A DNA stretch of 18,708 nucleotides from JBPOHE01 sp052035915 (GCA_052035915.1 JBPOHE010000026.1:1-18708); one strand, 5' to 3'; positions 1 through 7,914 are shown, counted from the first letter of the stretch. Notes: a model not told the origin generated them from the letters alone. A program made the numbers and translations.

Positions 1-112
1 GCTCCTGGAGCAGAACGACGAGTGGTCTCTCCAGCGTCGCTATCTCACCCTGGAAACCCTCACCGATCTCGGCGAGAATCCCAACATCAGCTTGCCTGCG
101 GTCGCAAACTGA
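1..112 (+). CDS. IS256-family transposase, C-terminal fragment
   Basis: The frame starting at base 2 is open from the window edge to a TGA at 110-112 and encodes the last 36 residues of a protein. It contains the string NDEWSLQRRYLTLETL, which resembles the C-terminus of IS256 (mutator-type) DDE transposases, where an E-x-NDEW-x-x-x-RRY pattern near the end is typical. The rest of the gene lies outside the window. The family call comes from a short C-terminal match only. It is supported by the terminal-repeat-like sequence that follows within about 70 bases. Confidence 0.68.
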   Translation, partial: LLEQNDEWSLQRRYLTLETLTDLGENPNISLPAVAN

Positions 113-183
113 TGACCTTCCCTTCCTTGCCAGAGTCGATGACCGTCAGATCCCTTCTTACACCACGTCCGGGGACACGATCC
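1..183 (+). mobile_element. Right end of an IS256-family insertion sequence
   Basis: After the transposase stop, about 70 non-coding bases end in a segment whose reverse complement reads GTGTCCCCGGACGTGGTGTAA (about 162-178). This has the general look of an IS256-family terminus (GTGT...GTGTAA), and the other IS256-like end in this window (18585-18610) has a comparable GGGTGTAA...GTGTAAC form. I place the outer boundary near 180-184, where a palindromic repeat copy begins abruptly without its left arm. The exact end and any target duplication cannot be fixed because the left end is outside the window. Confidence 0.45.
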
Positions 184-267
184 TCTTATGGAGAATAATT
201 ACTCTTTATTCTGGCGCATTGTTCTCCCTGGAAGAACGGAAACTGGCCATTTTCAGCCCATGCCCGG
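184..267. repeat. GAGAAC-hairpin repeat, copy A, truncated by the IS
   Basis: This copy lies in inverted orientation relative to copy B at 7915-8031. Its reverse complement (267 down to about 215) aligns without gaps to the left half of B over about 50 columns with roughly 80% identity, sharing CCGGGCAT, GAAAATG, TTTCCGTTCTT and GAGAACAATGC. The core is an imperfect palindrome: GGAGAATAAT (190-199) pairs with ATTGTTCTCC (218-227). The outer left arm present in B is missing here and IS-end sequence stands in its place, so I infer that the IS inserted into this repeat. Confidence 0.6.
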
Positions 268-419
268 ATCGGCCCAGGATGGGTCAAAATCCTATCCAGA
301 GATTCCTTCTTAACATAGCGGGCGACTTGAAACCGCGAGACCTTCCTTGGGTTGTCTTCGCCAATCCAACGTACTCCTGTATGGATAAGCGGATGCCAAA
401 GGGTATTAGAATCCAGCCT
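268..419. other. Upstream region of the TatD-like gene, no gene seen
   Basis: Together with 113-267 this makes a gene-free stretch of about 300 bases. The reading frame of the TatD-like gene stays open back to 219, but the extra residues resemble no TatD N-terminus and its first part lies inside repeat copy A. I see no convincing promoter hexamers. A promoter for the downstream gene is expected here but cannot be assigned. Confidence 0.4.
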
Positions 420-1199
420 ATGTCCCTTTTCGATACCCATTGCCATCTCGATGTCCCCGCCTTCGACGCGGATCGGGAAGCCGTCCTGGGACGGGCCCGC
501 CAACTGGGCGTGCGGGATATCCTCGTCCCCGCCATCCAGCGTTCCGGTTGGGCCTTCCTGCTCGATCTCTGTCGCCGGGAAGCCGATCTTTACCCGGCCC
601 TCGGTCTGCATCCGATGGCTCTGGAGCAACACCAGCCGGAGGCCGATCTGGCGGCGCTTGAACAGGCGCTGGCCGAGCACCAAATGGCGGGCATCGGGGA
701 GATCGGCCTGGATTACTTCCTGCCGGAGCTGGATCGGGAGCGGCAACTGGACCTGTTTCACGCCCAGTTGCAGATCGCCCGGGAGGCCCGGCTGCCGGTG
801 ATCCTCCATGTGCGCAAGGCCCATGATGAGGTCCTCGCCTGCCTGCGACGCCTGCGCCCCGGCGGCGGCTTCGTGCATGCCTTCAACGGTAGCCTGGAGC
901 AGGCCCGGCGCTATATCGAGTTGGGATTCGCCCTGGGTTTCGGGGGCATGATCACCTATGCAGGTTCCACCAGGTTGCGCGCCCTCGCCCGTGATCTCCC
1001 CCTCGAACACCTGGTGCTGGAGACCGACGCCCCGGACATGGCGGTCGCCGCCCACTGGGGCGAACGCAACAGCCCGGAGTATCTCCCCGACTGTCTCGCC
1101 GCCCTGGCGGAGATCAAGGGGGAACCACCGGAGCGGATCGCCACCATCACCACCCAGAACGCCCGCCGGGTGCTGGGGCTGGAAGCGCCCATTCCCTGA
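420..1199 (+). CDS. TatD-family metal-dependent hydrolase (YjjV-like)
   Basis: The product is a 259-residue TIM-barrel metallohydrolase of the TatD family, cytosolic, whose members act as Mg2+-dependent DNA exonucleases; it is closest in pattern to E. coli YjjV. Visible metal and catalytic residues are H7 and H9 in DTHCHLD, E94 in GEIGLDYF, H130 in VILHVRKAH, H153 in FVHAF and D203 in ETDAPDM. The length matches the family. I chose the ATG at 420 because DTHCHLD follows immediately, as in homologues; in-frame ATGs at 381 and 393 are possible. The Shine-Dalgarno is poor. The next gene begins about 100 bases downstream. The exact substrate is not shown by sequence. Confidence 0.9.
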   Translation: MSLFDTHCHLDVPAFDADREAVLGRARQLGVRDILVPAIQRSGWAFLLDLCRREADLYPALGLHPMALEQHQPEADLAALEQALAEHQMAGIGEIGLDYFLPELDRERQLDLFHAQLQIAREARLPVILHVRKAHDEVLACLRRLRPGGGFVHAFNGSLEQARRYIELGFALGFGGMITYAGSTRLRALARDLPLEHLVLETDAPDMAVAAHWGERNSPEYLPDCLAALAEIKGEPPERIATITTQNARRVLGLEAPIP

Positions 1200-1295
1200 G
1201 AGATCAAACCGACAGACAATGCTCGGGCGCCGAAGGGATGGACAGCCGCCGTCCAGCTTCCCCATTCATTACCCAGAGCCAACCAGGATCGAACC

Positions 1296-1700
1296 ATGTC
1301 CAGGACGAGATATTCCAGCTCCCCCATGCTGTCACCCCGCGAGGCCCTGGTGTTCGGCCTCGGCGGATCGGTGCAGATCCTTCTCCTGCTCGGGCTGGGA
1401 GGCTTGGCCTGGCTCAAGGAACAGCCCCTGTTCTGGCGCAACATTGGTGGCTGGCCGGTCTGGCTGAGGGAGATGGTGCGCCTCTTCTTTTATCCCTTCC
1501 TGGGCCTGGAGTTGGTCGCCTTGCTGGGTTTTTCCCTGGCGATCACCTATTGGATCGGCCAAGGGCGTCTCCACTCCGGCGCCGGAATACTCATGCTCGT
1601 TGTTCTTTGGGGCCTGATACTGGCGGTGATAGCCATCGTTGTCGCCAACAATCTGGTCAATCTGATGGAGGGGCGACCCTGGCACTGGCATCCGGAATGA
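1296..1700 (+). CDS. Small integral membrane protein of unknown function
   Basis: This 134-residue protein has three strongly hydrophobic stretches, at about residues 18-40, 63-86 and 96-118, consistent with three inner-membrane helices. It ends in a short polar tail with EGRPWHWHPE. I recognise no domain. The ATG at 1296 has an AGGAT-like ribosome site a few bases upstream; an in-frame ATG at 1326 would remove ten residues and is also possible. Third-position G/C use looks like that of the neighbours, supporting a real gene. It sits between the TatD-like and rnm genes on the same strand, which gives no functional hint. Confidence 0.7.
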   Translation: MSRTRYSSSPMLSPREALVFGLGGSVQILLLLGLGGLAWLKEQPLFWRNIGGWPVWLREMVRLFFYPFLGLELVALLGFSLAITYWIGQGRLHSGAGILMLVVLWGLILAVIAIVVANNLVNLMEGRPWHWHPE

Positions 1701-1777
1701 CGCCACTTCCCTTCGTGGCGCCGGGCGATAGCGGTCCCGGATCGGACGCTGAAGCCGGGTTCCGTTAGAATGCCGCC

Positions 1778-2647
1778 ATGTCGAGCAAATTTGACCTCCA
1801 CAGCCACTCCACCGCCTCCGATGGGCTCTGCACACCGGAGACACTGGTGGCCCGGGCCACGGCCGCGGGCCTTCAGGTCCTCGCCCTGACCGATCACGAC
1901 ACCATCGACGGCCTCGCCGCCGCCCGGATCGCCGCTGTTCAACATGGATTGATATTGATCCCAGGGGTGGAGATCTCAGTGACCTGGCAGGGGGCGACCA
2001 TCCATGTGGTGGGCCTGAACATCGACCCCCAGAACCCGGAATTGCTCGCTGGGCTGGAATCCATCCTCGCCTTTCGGCGCTGGCGGGCCGAGGAGATCGG
2101 ACGACGTCTCGCCGCCTGTGGTATTCCTGGGGCCTTTGAAGGTGCCCGGGCGCTGGCGACCGGGGCACTGGTGGGACGCACCCACTTCGCCCGATTTCTC
2201 GTGGCTGCCGGACAGGCCGCCGATGTGGCGTCCGTGTTCAAACACTATCTGGTCAAGGGCAAGCCCGGCCATGTCCATGGCGAATGGGCCAAGCTCGAAC
2301 AGGCGGTGGCTTGGATCCGTGCCGCCGGTGGCGAGGCGGTCCTGGCCCACCCCGCCCGCTATAAACTCACCCACACCAAGCTGAGGCTCTTGCTCAGGCA
2401 CTTCATCGACTGTGGCGGACGTGGTATCGAGGTGGTGTCCGGCAGCCAAAGCCAGGAGGAGGGATATCGCCTGGCCGGACTGGCCATCAAGCTTGGTCTT
2501 TGCGCCTCCCTGGGTTCCGATTATCATGGAGAGGATTTCTCGCGGATCGAGCTTGGCAGGCTCCCGCCTTTGCCTTCAGGTTGTCGACCTCTGTGGTCCG
2601 ATTGGCCGGTGGCACAAACCCTGAGCGCCAGCGCTCCAACAGACTAA
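1778..2647 (+). CDS. rnm: PHP-domain 5'-3' exoribonuclease Rnm (YciV/TrpH family)
   Basis: The product is a 289-residue PHP phosphoesterase. The characteristic metal ligands are visible: DLHSH (residues 6-10), D15, the TDHD motif (38-41), a later LAHP motif and a C-terminal GSDYHGE. The E. coli homologue Rnm (RNase AM, formerly YciV) matures the 5' ends of 5S and 23S rRNA and degrades short oligonucleotides. The length matches that family. The next gene on the same strand, 44 bases on, is yciO, the same adjacency as yciV-yciO in E. coli, which strengthens the assignment over other PHP proteins such as histidinol phosphatase. It is probably cotranscribed with yciO. Confidence 0.88.
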   Translation: MSSKFDLHSHSTASDGLCTPETLVARATAAGLQVLALTDHDTIDGLAAARIAAVQHGLILIPGVEISVTWQGATIHVVGLNIDPQNPELLAGLESILAFRRWRAEEIGRRLAACGIPGAFEGARALATGALVGRTHFARFLVAAGQAADVASVFKHYLVKGKPGHVHGEWAKLEQAVAWIRAAGGEAVLAHPARYKLTHTKLRLLLRHFIDCGGRGIEVVSGSQSQEEGYRLAGLAIKLGLCASLGSDYHGEDFSRIELGRLPPLPSGCRPLWSDWPVAQTLSASAPTD

Positions 2648-2691
2648 AACACTAAATACTTTTCAGGCTGCCGCTTACCGCGGTCCTCTCT

Positions 2692-3315
2692 ATGGCACAA
2701 TTCTTTCAAATTCACCCGGAAAATCCCCAGCCCCGACTCATCCGACGGGCGGTGGAGATCCTGCACGAGGGGGGGATCATCGTCTATCCGACCGATTCCT
2801 GTTACGCGCTCGGCTGCGCGATCGGCGACAAGACGGCGATGGACCGCATCATTCGCATCCGGCGCCTGGATGATCGGCACAATTTCACCCTGGTGTGCCG
2901 GGATCTCTCCGAACTCGGCGACTATGCCAAGGTCGGCAACCAGGCGTTTCGTCTGCTGAAAAGCCATACCCCCGGACCCTTCACCTTCATCCACAAGGCG
3001 ACCAAGCTGGTGCCACGGCGGTTGCAGAACCCCAGGCGTCTTACCATCGGCATCCGGGTCCCGGACCATGTGATCGCCCAGGCGCTCTTGACCGAACTCG
3101 GCGAACCCATGCTCAGCACCAGTCTCATCCTGCCGGGACAGGAACTCCCCCTGATCGATCCCTTCGAGATGCGCGCCCAGTTGGACCATCTGGTGGATCT
3201 GGTCATCGACGGCGGGGCCTGCGGCATCGAACCCACCACGGTGGTGGACATGGTCGAGGATACGCCACTGGTGATACGTCAGGGCAAGGGTGACGCCCGG
3301 GTGTTCGAGGTCTGA
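2692..3315 (+). CDS. yciO: YciO, Sua5/YciO/YrdC-family protein
   Basis: This 207-residue single-domain protein belongs to the Sua5/YciO/YrdC fold, whose Sua5 and YrdC members make threonylcarbamoyl-AMP for tRNA t6A. The YPTDSCYALG segment (about 32-41) marks the family, and the ending DGGACGIEPTTVVD...VIRQGKGD is typical of the YciO branch. YciO is related to, but not simply interchangeable with, the essential YrdC/Sua5 (TsaC), so its physiological role is less certain. The ATG at 2692 fits the homologue start, but no clear Shine-Dalgarno precedes it. A MITE-like repeat begins directly after the stop codon. Confidence 0.9.
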   Translation: MAQFFQIHPENPQPRLIRRAVEILHEGGIIVYPTDSCYALGCAIGDKTAMDRIIRIRRLDDRHNFTLVCRDLSELGDYAKVGNQAFRLLKSHTPGPFTFIHKATKLVPRRLQNPRRLTIGIRVPDHVIAQALLTELGEPMLSTSLILPGQELPLIDPFEMRAQLDHLVDLVIDGGACGIEPTTVVDMVEDTPLVIRQGKGDARVFEV

Positions 3316-3451
3316 GAGCTTGTGAAAAAACCTAGTGCGCGTCCCGAAGGCGGCGTTGCGCGGTGCTCGCCAGTTCGCCGTACCTTTTTTGTACTGTCTC
3401 GCTTTCTGCGTTCCGTGCGCCTTGCCCTCGCGACGGTTTCTTCACAAGCTC
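3316..3451. repeat. MITE-like element with 17-bp terminal inverted repeats
   Basis: GAGCTTGTGAAAAAACC at 3316-3332 is repeated inverted as GGTTTCTTCACAAGCTC at 3435-3451, with one mismatch. The 136-nt unit contains no credible ORF and has GC-rich internal sequence with a GTAC-CTTTTTT-GTAC island. The bases flanking it are TGA on both sides (3313-3315, which is the yciO stop, and 3452-3454), a possible 3-bp target duplication. This size and structure fit a non-autonomous transposable element. It separates yciO from the M50 protease gene and leaves the downstream ribosome-binding site (3476-3482) intact. I do not know the parental transposase. Confidence 0.75.
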
Positions 3452-3475
3452 TGAGCCGGGGTACTGAGCAGCAAC

Positions 3476-3494
3476 GGGAGGGAACTACGCCTTG
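3476..3494 (+). promoter_or_regulatory. Strong ribosome-binding site deciding a TTG start
   Basis: GGGAGGG at 3476-3482 lies nine bases before a TTG codon at 3492-3494. No in-frame ATG or GTG gives the full N-terminal membrane helix leading into HEAAH, so the combination of strong Shine-Dalgarno and family alignment fixes the start at TTG. Confidence 0.7.
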
Positions 3495-4163
3495 GAAAGC
3501 ATCAACCTGATACAGCAGATCAGCCTCCTGGTATTGCCGGTGCTGTTCGCCATCACCGGCCATGAAGCGGCCCACGGCTGGATGGCGAAACGCCTGGGGG
3601 ATCCCACCGCCCAGCGGCTGGGGCGGCTGAGTTTCAATCCGCTCAGGCATATCGACCCGATAGGCACGGTGATTGTGCCCCTGGCCACCTTTCTCCTGCC
3701 CAAGCTATTGGGTGGTTCCGGTTTTCTGTTCGGCTGGGCCAAGCCGGTGCCGGTGAACTGGCGCAATCTGCGCCATCCCAGACGAGACATGGCCCTGGTG
3801 GCGGCGGCCGGCCCAGCGGCGAATCTGCTGATGGCCATTTTCTGGGCACTGATCATCAAACTCGGCCTCATGTTACCGGGGTCCGCCATCTGGGTGGTGA
3901 GACCCATGGTCCTCATGGGGAGTGCCGGTATCCTCATCAACATCATTCTGATGGCGCTGAATCTGTTGCCGGTGTTGCCGCTGGACGGCGGGCGGATCCT
4001 GTTCGCCCTGTTACCGGACCGGGCCGCGAGCCTTTATGGCTCGATCGAACCCCTGGGTTTGATCATCGTATTACTGCTGCTGATCAGCGGTCTGTTGGAC
4101 AAGATCCTCTACCCGATGATGGATGGGATAGAGGCCCTGGTGCGCTTGTTGGTCGGGCTCTGA
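3492..4163 (+). CDS. Site-2 protease family (M50) integral membrane metalloprotease
   Basis: The product is a 223-residue polytopic inner-membrane protein of peptidase family M50. The zinc-binding HEAAH motif is at residues 24-28 in the first hydrophobic segment, and the third ligand D165 is in the LPLDGGRI segment near the C-terminus. These are the hallmark residues of site-2 proteases that cleave within membranes. There is no PDZ domain as in RseP, so this is the short bacterial group often found directly upstream of trpS and scpA. The start is TTG (see the ribosome site). The substrate is unknown. It is likely the first gene of a run with trpS, scpA, scpB and rluB. Confidence 0.9.
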   Translation: MESINLIQQISLLVLPVLFAITGHEAAHGWMAKRLGDPTAQRLGRLSFNPLRHIDPIGTVIVPLATFLLPKLLGGSGFLFGWAKPVPVNWRNLRHPRRDMALVAAAGPAANLLMAIFWALIIKLGLMLPGSAIWVVRPMVLMGSAGILINIILMALNLLPVLPLDGGRILFALLPDRAASLYGSIEPLGLIIVLLLLISGLLDKILYPMMDGIEALVRLLVGL

Positions 4164-4208
4164 TCCCAGCCGACGGTCGGGCGCTTGATTCATTGACAAG
4201 GGGGTAAT

Positions 4209-5426
4209 GTGACTCGCGTTCCCATACAACATTCTCGGGTGCTCTCGGGTATGCGGCCCACCGGGCGTTTGCATTTGGGGCATTACCACGGCGTCTTGAA
4301 AAACTGGGTAGCCTTGCAGGAAAGCTTCGAGTGTTTTTACTTCGTGGCGGATTGGCACGCCCTCACCACCCATTACGAAACGCCTTCGGTGATCCCAGCC
4401 AGTATCTGGGACATGGTGGTGGATTGGCTGGCGGCGGGGATCGATCCCGAGAAGGCCACCCTCTTCATCCAATCCCGGGTGCCCGAGCATGCGGAGTTGC
4501 ATCTGCTACTCTCCATGATCACCCCGGTGGGCTGGCTGGAACGGGTGCCGACCTATAAGGATCAGCAAGAAAAGCTCAAGGAGAAGGATCTGGCCACCTA
4601 TGGCTTCCTTGGCTATCCCCTGTTGCAGAGCGCCGACATCCTCATCTACAAGGCCGGGCAGGTGCCCGTGGGCGAAGACCAGGTCGCCCATGTGGAACTG
4701 ACCCGGGAGATCGCCCGACGTTTCAACCATCTGTACGGCCGGGAGCCGGATTTTCTCGCCAAGTGCGAGGCCGCGGTGAAAAAGATGGGCAAGAAGGCGG
4801 CCAAGGCCTTTGAACTCCAACGTCGGAGCTTCCAGGAACAGGGGGATCACGCGGCCCTCGCCGAGGCGCGCCGGCTGCTCGATACCCAACAGAACATCAA
4901 CGACAGCGAACGGGAAAGGCTGTTCGGCTATCTGGAAGGAGGTGGCCGCATGATCCTCCCCGAACCCCAGCCATTGCTCACCAAGGCGTCGAAGATGCCG
5001 GGTCTGGATGGGCAGAAGATGTCCAAGTCCTACAACAATACCATTGCGCTGCGGGACGATCCGGCCAAGGTCGAACGGGCCTTGCGCACCATGCCCACCG
5101 ATCCCAGCCGGGTACGTCGCAGCGATCCGGGCGAGCCGGACAAGTGTCCGGTGTGGGCCTTCCATGAGGTCTATTCGGGTGCTGAGGTCAAGGCCTGGGT
5201 GCAACAGGGATGCCGTTCCGCCGGGATCGGTTGCCTGGAGTGCAAGCAGCCCGTCATCAATGCGGTGCTGGCCGAATTGGAGCCGATGCAGGAGCGCGCC
5301 CGCGCCCTGGAGCAGCGCCCGGAACGGGTGCGGGAGATCATCGATCATGGCTGCGCCGCCGCCCGTCGGGCTGCTCGGGAAACCCTGGGCGAGGTCCGCG
5401 AGGCGATGTTCCTGGAGTATCTTTGA
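4209..5426 (+). CDS. trpS: Tryptophan--tRNA ligase
   Basis: This cytosolic class Ic synthetase charges tRNA-Trp. The HIGH-equivalent HLGHYHG is in the segment GMRPTGRLHLGHYHG (about residues 15-29), and KMSKS lies near residue 270 before YNN. At 405 residues it is some 70 longer than E. coli TrpS; the extra length sits between the Rossmann-fold core and KMSKS, in a lysine-, glutamate- and arginine-rich region (about 185-255). Longer TrpRS proteins of this kind occur in many proteobacteria. The start is GTG at 4209; an overlapping ATG at 4207 is followed at once by TGA and cannot be used. The preceding gene ends 45 bases upstream. Confidence 0.95.
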   Translation: MTRVPIQHSRVLSGMRPTGRLHLGHYHGVLKNWVALQESFECFYFVADWHALTTHYETPSVIPASIWDMVVDWLAAGIDPEKATLFIQSRVPEHAELHLLLSMITPVGWLERVPTYKDQQEKLKEKDLATYGFLGYPLLQSADILIYKAGQVPVGEDQVAHVELTREIARRFNHLYGREPDFLAKCEAAVKKMGKKAAKAFELQRRSFQEQGDHAALAEARRLLDTQQNINDSERERLFGYLEGGGRMILPEPQPLLTKASKMPGLDGQKMSKSYNNTIALRDDPAKVERALRTMPTDPSRVRRSDPGEPDKCPVWAFHEVYSGAEVKAWVQQGCRSAGIGCLECKQPVINAVLAELEPMQERARALEQRPERVREIIDHGCAAARRAARETLGEVREAMFLEYL

Positions 5427-5439
5427 GTCATCTGAGGAT

Positions 5440-5468
5440 GGTGGATGCACTCCGCTTATCCACCCTAC
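5440..5468 (-). repeat. GTAG-headed REP-like palindrome, trpS-scpA gap
   Basis: GGTGGAT (5440-5446) pairs with ATCCACC (5458-5464), and the flanking CTAC (5465-5468) is GTAG on the minus strand. A GTAG tetranucleotide beside a stem-loop is the hallmark of REP sequences mobilised by RAYT (IS200-like) transposases. The 29-nt unit is repeated at 15543-15571 with a single mismatch, there inside a coding sequence. Confidence 0.8.
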
Positions 5469-5513
5469 AGGATATTTGATTTAATGAGATCGGTGACGGG
5501 AGGGTTGTGAGCA

Positions 5514-6341
5514 ATGGCGCGAGCGGTCCCGGTGACCGATGATTCCCAGACGCCCCGGGAAACGCCCTTCGCCATCGTACAGGGAGAGCCGCTGTCCAGC
5601 CTGCCGAAGGACCTCTATATCCCTCCCGATGCCCTGGAGGTCATTCTCGATGCCTTCGAAGGTCCGCTGGATCTCCTCCTCTATCTGATCAAGCGCCAGA
5701 ACCTGGATATCCTGGATATCCCGGTCGCGGAGATCACCGATCAGTACATGGCCTATATCGAGGTGATGCAGGGGCTGCGGCTGGAGTTGGCGGCGGAATA
5801 TCTGCTGATGGCGGCCATGCTGGCGGAGATCAAATCCCGCATGTTGTTGCCCCAACCCGGCGGCCTCGGCGAAGAAGAGACCGACCCCCGGGCCGAGTTG
5901 ATCCGCCGCCTGCAGGAATACGAGCGTTTCAAGCAGGCGGCGGAGGATATCGACGCCCTACCCCGCCTGGAGCGAGAGATCTTCTCCGTCCTGCTCGACC
6001 CACCCGAACGCACCCAGCCCAAGGCCCTGCCCCAGGTGAGCCTGCAGGAGCTATTGCTGGTGCTGCGGGAGGTGATCAAGCGGGCGGAGCTGTTCGGCCA
6101 TCATCGCATCGAGAAGGAATCCCTCTCCCTGCGCGAGCGCATGTCGCGGGTGCTGGAGGCGGTGGAACCCGGGCGATTCACCAGTTTCACCGATCTGTTC
6201 GGCTTTGGGGAAGGTCGGGCCGGGGTGGTGGTGACCTTTCTCGCCGTGCTCGAACTCATCCGCGAATCCCTCATCGAATTGGTGCAGGCCGAGCCCTTCG
6301 CGCCCATCTATGTGCGTGCGGCGACGGCCCAAGCGGATTGA
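5514..6341 (+). CDS. scpA: Segregation and condensation protein A
   Basis: ScpA is the kleisin that bridges the two SMC heads and binds ScpB to form the bacterial condensin that organises the nucleoid. The 275-residue product has the family N-terminal block around residues 43-72 (DAFEGPLDLLLYLIKRQN and DILDIPVAEITDQYM), a charged central region and a C-terminal winged-helix-like end. The length is normal. The ATG at 5514 follows GGGAGGG within about 15 bases. The TGA overlaps the scpB reading frame region and scpB starts 14 bases later, so translation of the partners is probably coupled. No smc gene lies in the window. Confidence 0.93.
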   Translation: MARAVPVTDDSQTPRETPFAIVQGEPLSSLPKDLYIPPDALEVILDAFEGPLDLLLYLIKRQNLDILDIPVAEITDQYMAYIEVMQGLRLELAAEYLLMAAMLAEIKSRMLLPQPGGLGEEETDPRAELIRRLQEYERFKQAAEDIDALPRLEREIFSVLLDPPERTQPKALPQVSLQELLLVLREVIKRAELFGHHRIEKESLSLRERMSRVLEAVEPGRFTSFTDLFGFGEGRAGVVVTFLAVLELIRESLIELVQAEPFAPIYVRAATAQAD

Positions 6342-6355
6342 GGTCGGTCGGCGCC

Positions 6356-6982
6356 ATGGGACAGGTCATCCAACTGGGGCTTGGTCATCGACGCACCAAG
6401 CAGATCATCGAGGCGGCGCTTCTCACCGCCGGACGTCCCCTGAGCCTGGAGGAGCTGGGCGAACTCTTCGACGAAGGGGATCGCCCGGAGAAGGAGGAGA
6501 TCCGCCAGGCCCTGACCGAGTTGGAACAGGACTACGAGGGACGGGGGATGGAGTTGAAGGAGGTCGGCAGCGGTTTTCGCATCCAGGTGCGGGCCCAATA
6601 TTCCCCCTGGGTGTCCAGATTGTGGCCGGATCGCCCCGGACGCTATTCCCGTGCCCTGCTGGAAACCCTGGCCCTGATCGCCTATCGCCAACCCATCACC
6701 CGGGCCGAGATCGAGGATGTGCGCGGGGTGGCGGTGAGCACCAACATTATCCGCACCCTCCTCGACCGGAACTGGGTCAGGGTGGTCGGACACCGGGAGG
6801 TACCTGGGCGACCGGCGCTCTATGCCACCACCCGGGAGTTTTTGGATTATTTCTGCCTCAAGAGTTTGTCCGAACTTCCCAGCCTGACGGAACTCAGGGA
6901 ACTGGATGTCATTGGGCGGGAATTGGATCTCCGGCTCTCCCTTGGCGCTACCGCCACCCCGGTCGGGGATGGCGGCGACTGA
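6356..6982 (+). CDS. scpB: Segregation and condensation protein B
   Basis: ScpB dimers bind the ScpA kleisin in the SMC condensin complex. The 208-residue product carries two predicted winged-helix domains; the segment AALLTAGRPLSLEELGELF near the start and ALLETLALIAYRQPITRAEIEDVRGV in the middle (shown by ALIAYRQPITRAEIE) are family signatures. I chose ATG at 6356, preceded by GAGG; an upstream TTG at 6338 overlapping the scpA stop is open but has no ribosome site. The stop is 14 bases before rluB, with which it is commonly clustered in gammaproteobacteria. Confidence 0.93.
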   Translation: MGQVIQLGLGHRRTKQIIEAALLTAGRPLSLEELGELFDEGDRPEKEEIRQALTELEQDYEGRGMELKEVGSGFRIQVRAQYSPWVSRLWPDRPGRYSRALLETLALIAYRQPITRAEIEDVRGVAVSTNIIRTLLDRNWVRVVGHREVPGRPALYATTREFLDYFCLKSLSELPSLTELRELDVIGRELDLRLSLGATATPVGDGGD

Positions 6983-6996
6983 ACGAGGCTGACACT

Positions 6997-7890
6997 ATGA
7001 AATCCTTTGGCACCAGACCCAGGTTTCGCGGCGGCGCCATGCGTTACTCCCAACCCCGGGAGCTGCCCGAGGAACGACTGCACAAGGCCCTGGCCACCCT
7101 GGGCCTGGGGTCCAGGCGGCAGATCGAACAATGGATCGCCGCCGGCCGGGTACGGATCAACGGCCGTGTGGCGGAGCTCGGTGAACGCTATGTGCCCGGC
7201 GATCGGATCGAGATCGACGGCAGGTTGTTGCGCCTGCAACCCCGACCCCGCACCCATCGACGGGTGATCGTCTACAACAAACCCGAGGGCGAGGTGGTGA
7301 CCAGGTTCGATCCCGAGGGACGCCCCCGGGTTTTCGATCATCTCCCCAGTCTGCGAGGCAGTCGCTGGATCGCGGTGGGGCGTCTCGACATCAATAGTTC
7401 AGGACTCTTGCTGCTCACCACCGATGGCGATCTGGCCAATCGGCTCATGCACCCGAGCCAGGAGATCGAGCGGGAATATGCCGTGCGGGTATTCGGCGAG
7501 GTGACCCAGGAGATGCGGCAACGCCTGCTGGATGGCGTTTCCCTGGAGGATGGACCGGCGCGCTTCGACGCCATCGACGAGGTCGGTGGGATGGGGCTCA
7601 ACAAATGGTACCACGTGCTCATCCGTGAGGGTCGGCAACGGGAGGTGCGACGTCTCTGGGAGGCGGTGGGGGCCCAGGTCAGCCGCTTGATCCGCGTCCG
7701 TTACGGCAATGTGGTGTTGGGGGATTGGCTGCGACTCGGTCGCTGGCGGGAACTGGAACAGGAGGAGTTGACCGAGCTTCTGGCCCTGGCCGGTATGGGA
7801 CGGGAGACGTGGGAAGCCGAGCCGAGGCGGGGTGACCGTCGTGACGGAGTGCCTCCGTCCAGGCGTCGGTTTCCGCTGGAAGATCGCTGA
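6997..7890 (+). CDS. rluB: 23S rRNA pseudouridine synthase RluB
   Basis: RluB converts U2605 of 23S rRNA to pseudouridine. The 297-residue product has an N-terminal S4 RNA-binding domain (about residues 22-75, with ERLHKALATLGLGSRR) followed by the RsuA-type catalytic domain with the catalytic aspartate in GRLDINSSGLLLLT (D about 131). A basic, arginine-rich tail ends the protein. ATG 6997 has GAGG eight bases upstream; an internal ATG at 7039 would remove a short basic leader. The frame is open upstream to 6310 but that part overlaps scpB and is not coding. RluB, rather than RluE or RluF, is preferred because of the scpAB neighbourhood. Confidence 0.9.
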   Translation: MKSFGTRPRFRGGAMRYSQPRELPEERLHKALATLGLGSRRQIEQWIAAGRVRINGRVAELGERYVPGDRIEIDGRLLRLQPRPRTHRRVIVYNKPEGEVVTRFDPEGRPRVFDHLPSLRGSRWIAVGRLDINSSGLLLLTTDGDLANRLMHPSQEIEREYAVRVFGEVTQEMRQRLLDGVSLEDGPARFDAIDEVGGMGLNKWYHVLIREGRQREVRRLWEAVGAQVSRLIRVRYGNVVLGDWLRLGRWRELEQEELTELLALAGMGRETWEAEPRRGDRRDGVPPSRRRFPLEDR

Positions 7891-7906
7891 GGGCGGGATT
7901 CGCCCT
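7890..7906 (+). terminator. Small hairpin after rluB
   Basis: AGGGCG (7890-7895) pairs with CGCCCT (7901-7906) around a five-base loop, starting at the last base of the rluB stop. No T-tract follows, so intrinsic termination is only possible, not demonstrated. Confidence 0.35.
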
Positions 7907-7914
7907 GAATAGCT

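Noticed and set aside
169..175. CCGGGGA as the left terminal arm of repeat copy A
   Set aside because: It falls in the segment that looks like the IS256-family terminal repeat and does not align with the arm seen in copy B, so the match is probably chance.
219..419. N-terminal extension of the TatD-like protein
   Set aside because: The extra 67 residues cross repeat copy A and resemble no TatD N-terminus; DTHCHLD right after the ATG at 420 fits homologues.
5427..5513. Rho-independent terminator after trpS
   Set aside because: The palindrome there is a near-identical copy of a dispersed repeat and has no T-tract; scpA is likely read from the same transcript.
6310..6996. Upstream part of the open frame leading into rluB
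   Set aside because: It lies fully over scpB in another frame, is proline/glycine-rich shadow sequence, and the S4 domain begins only after ATG 6997.
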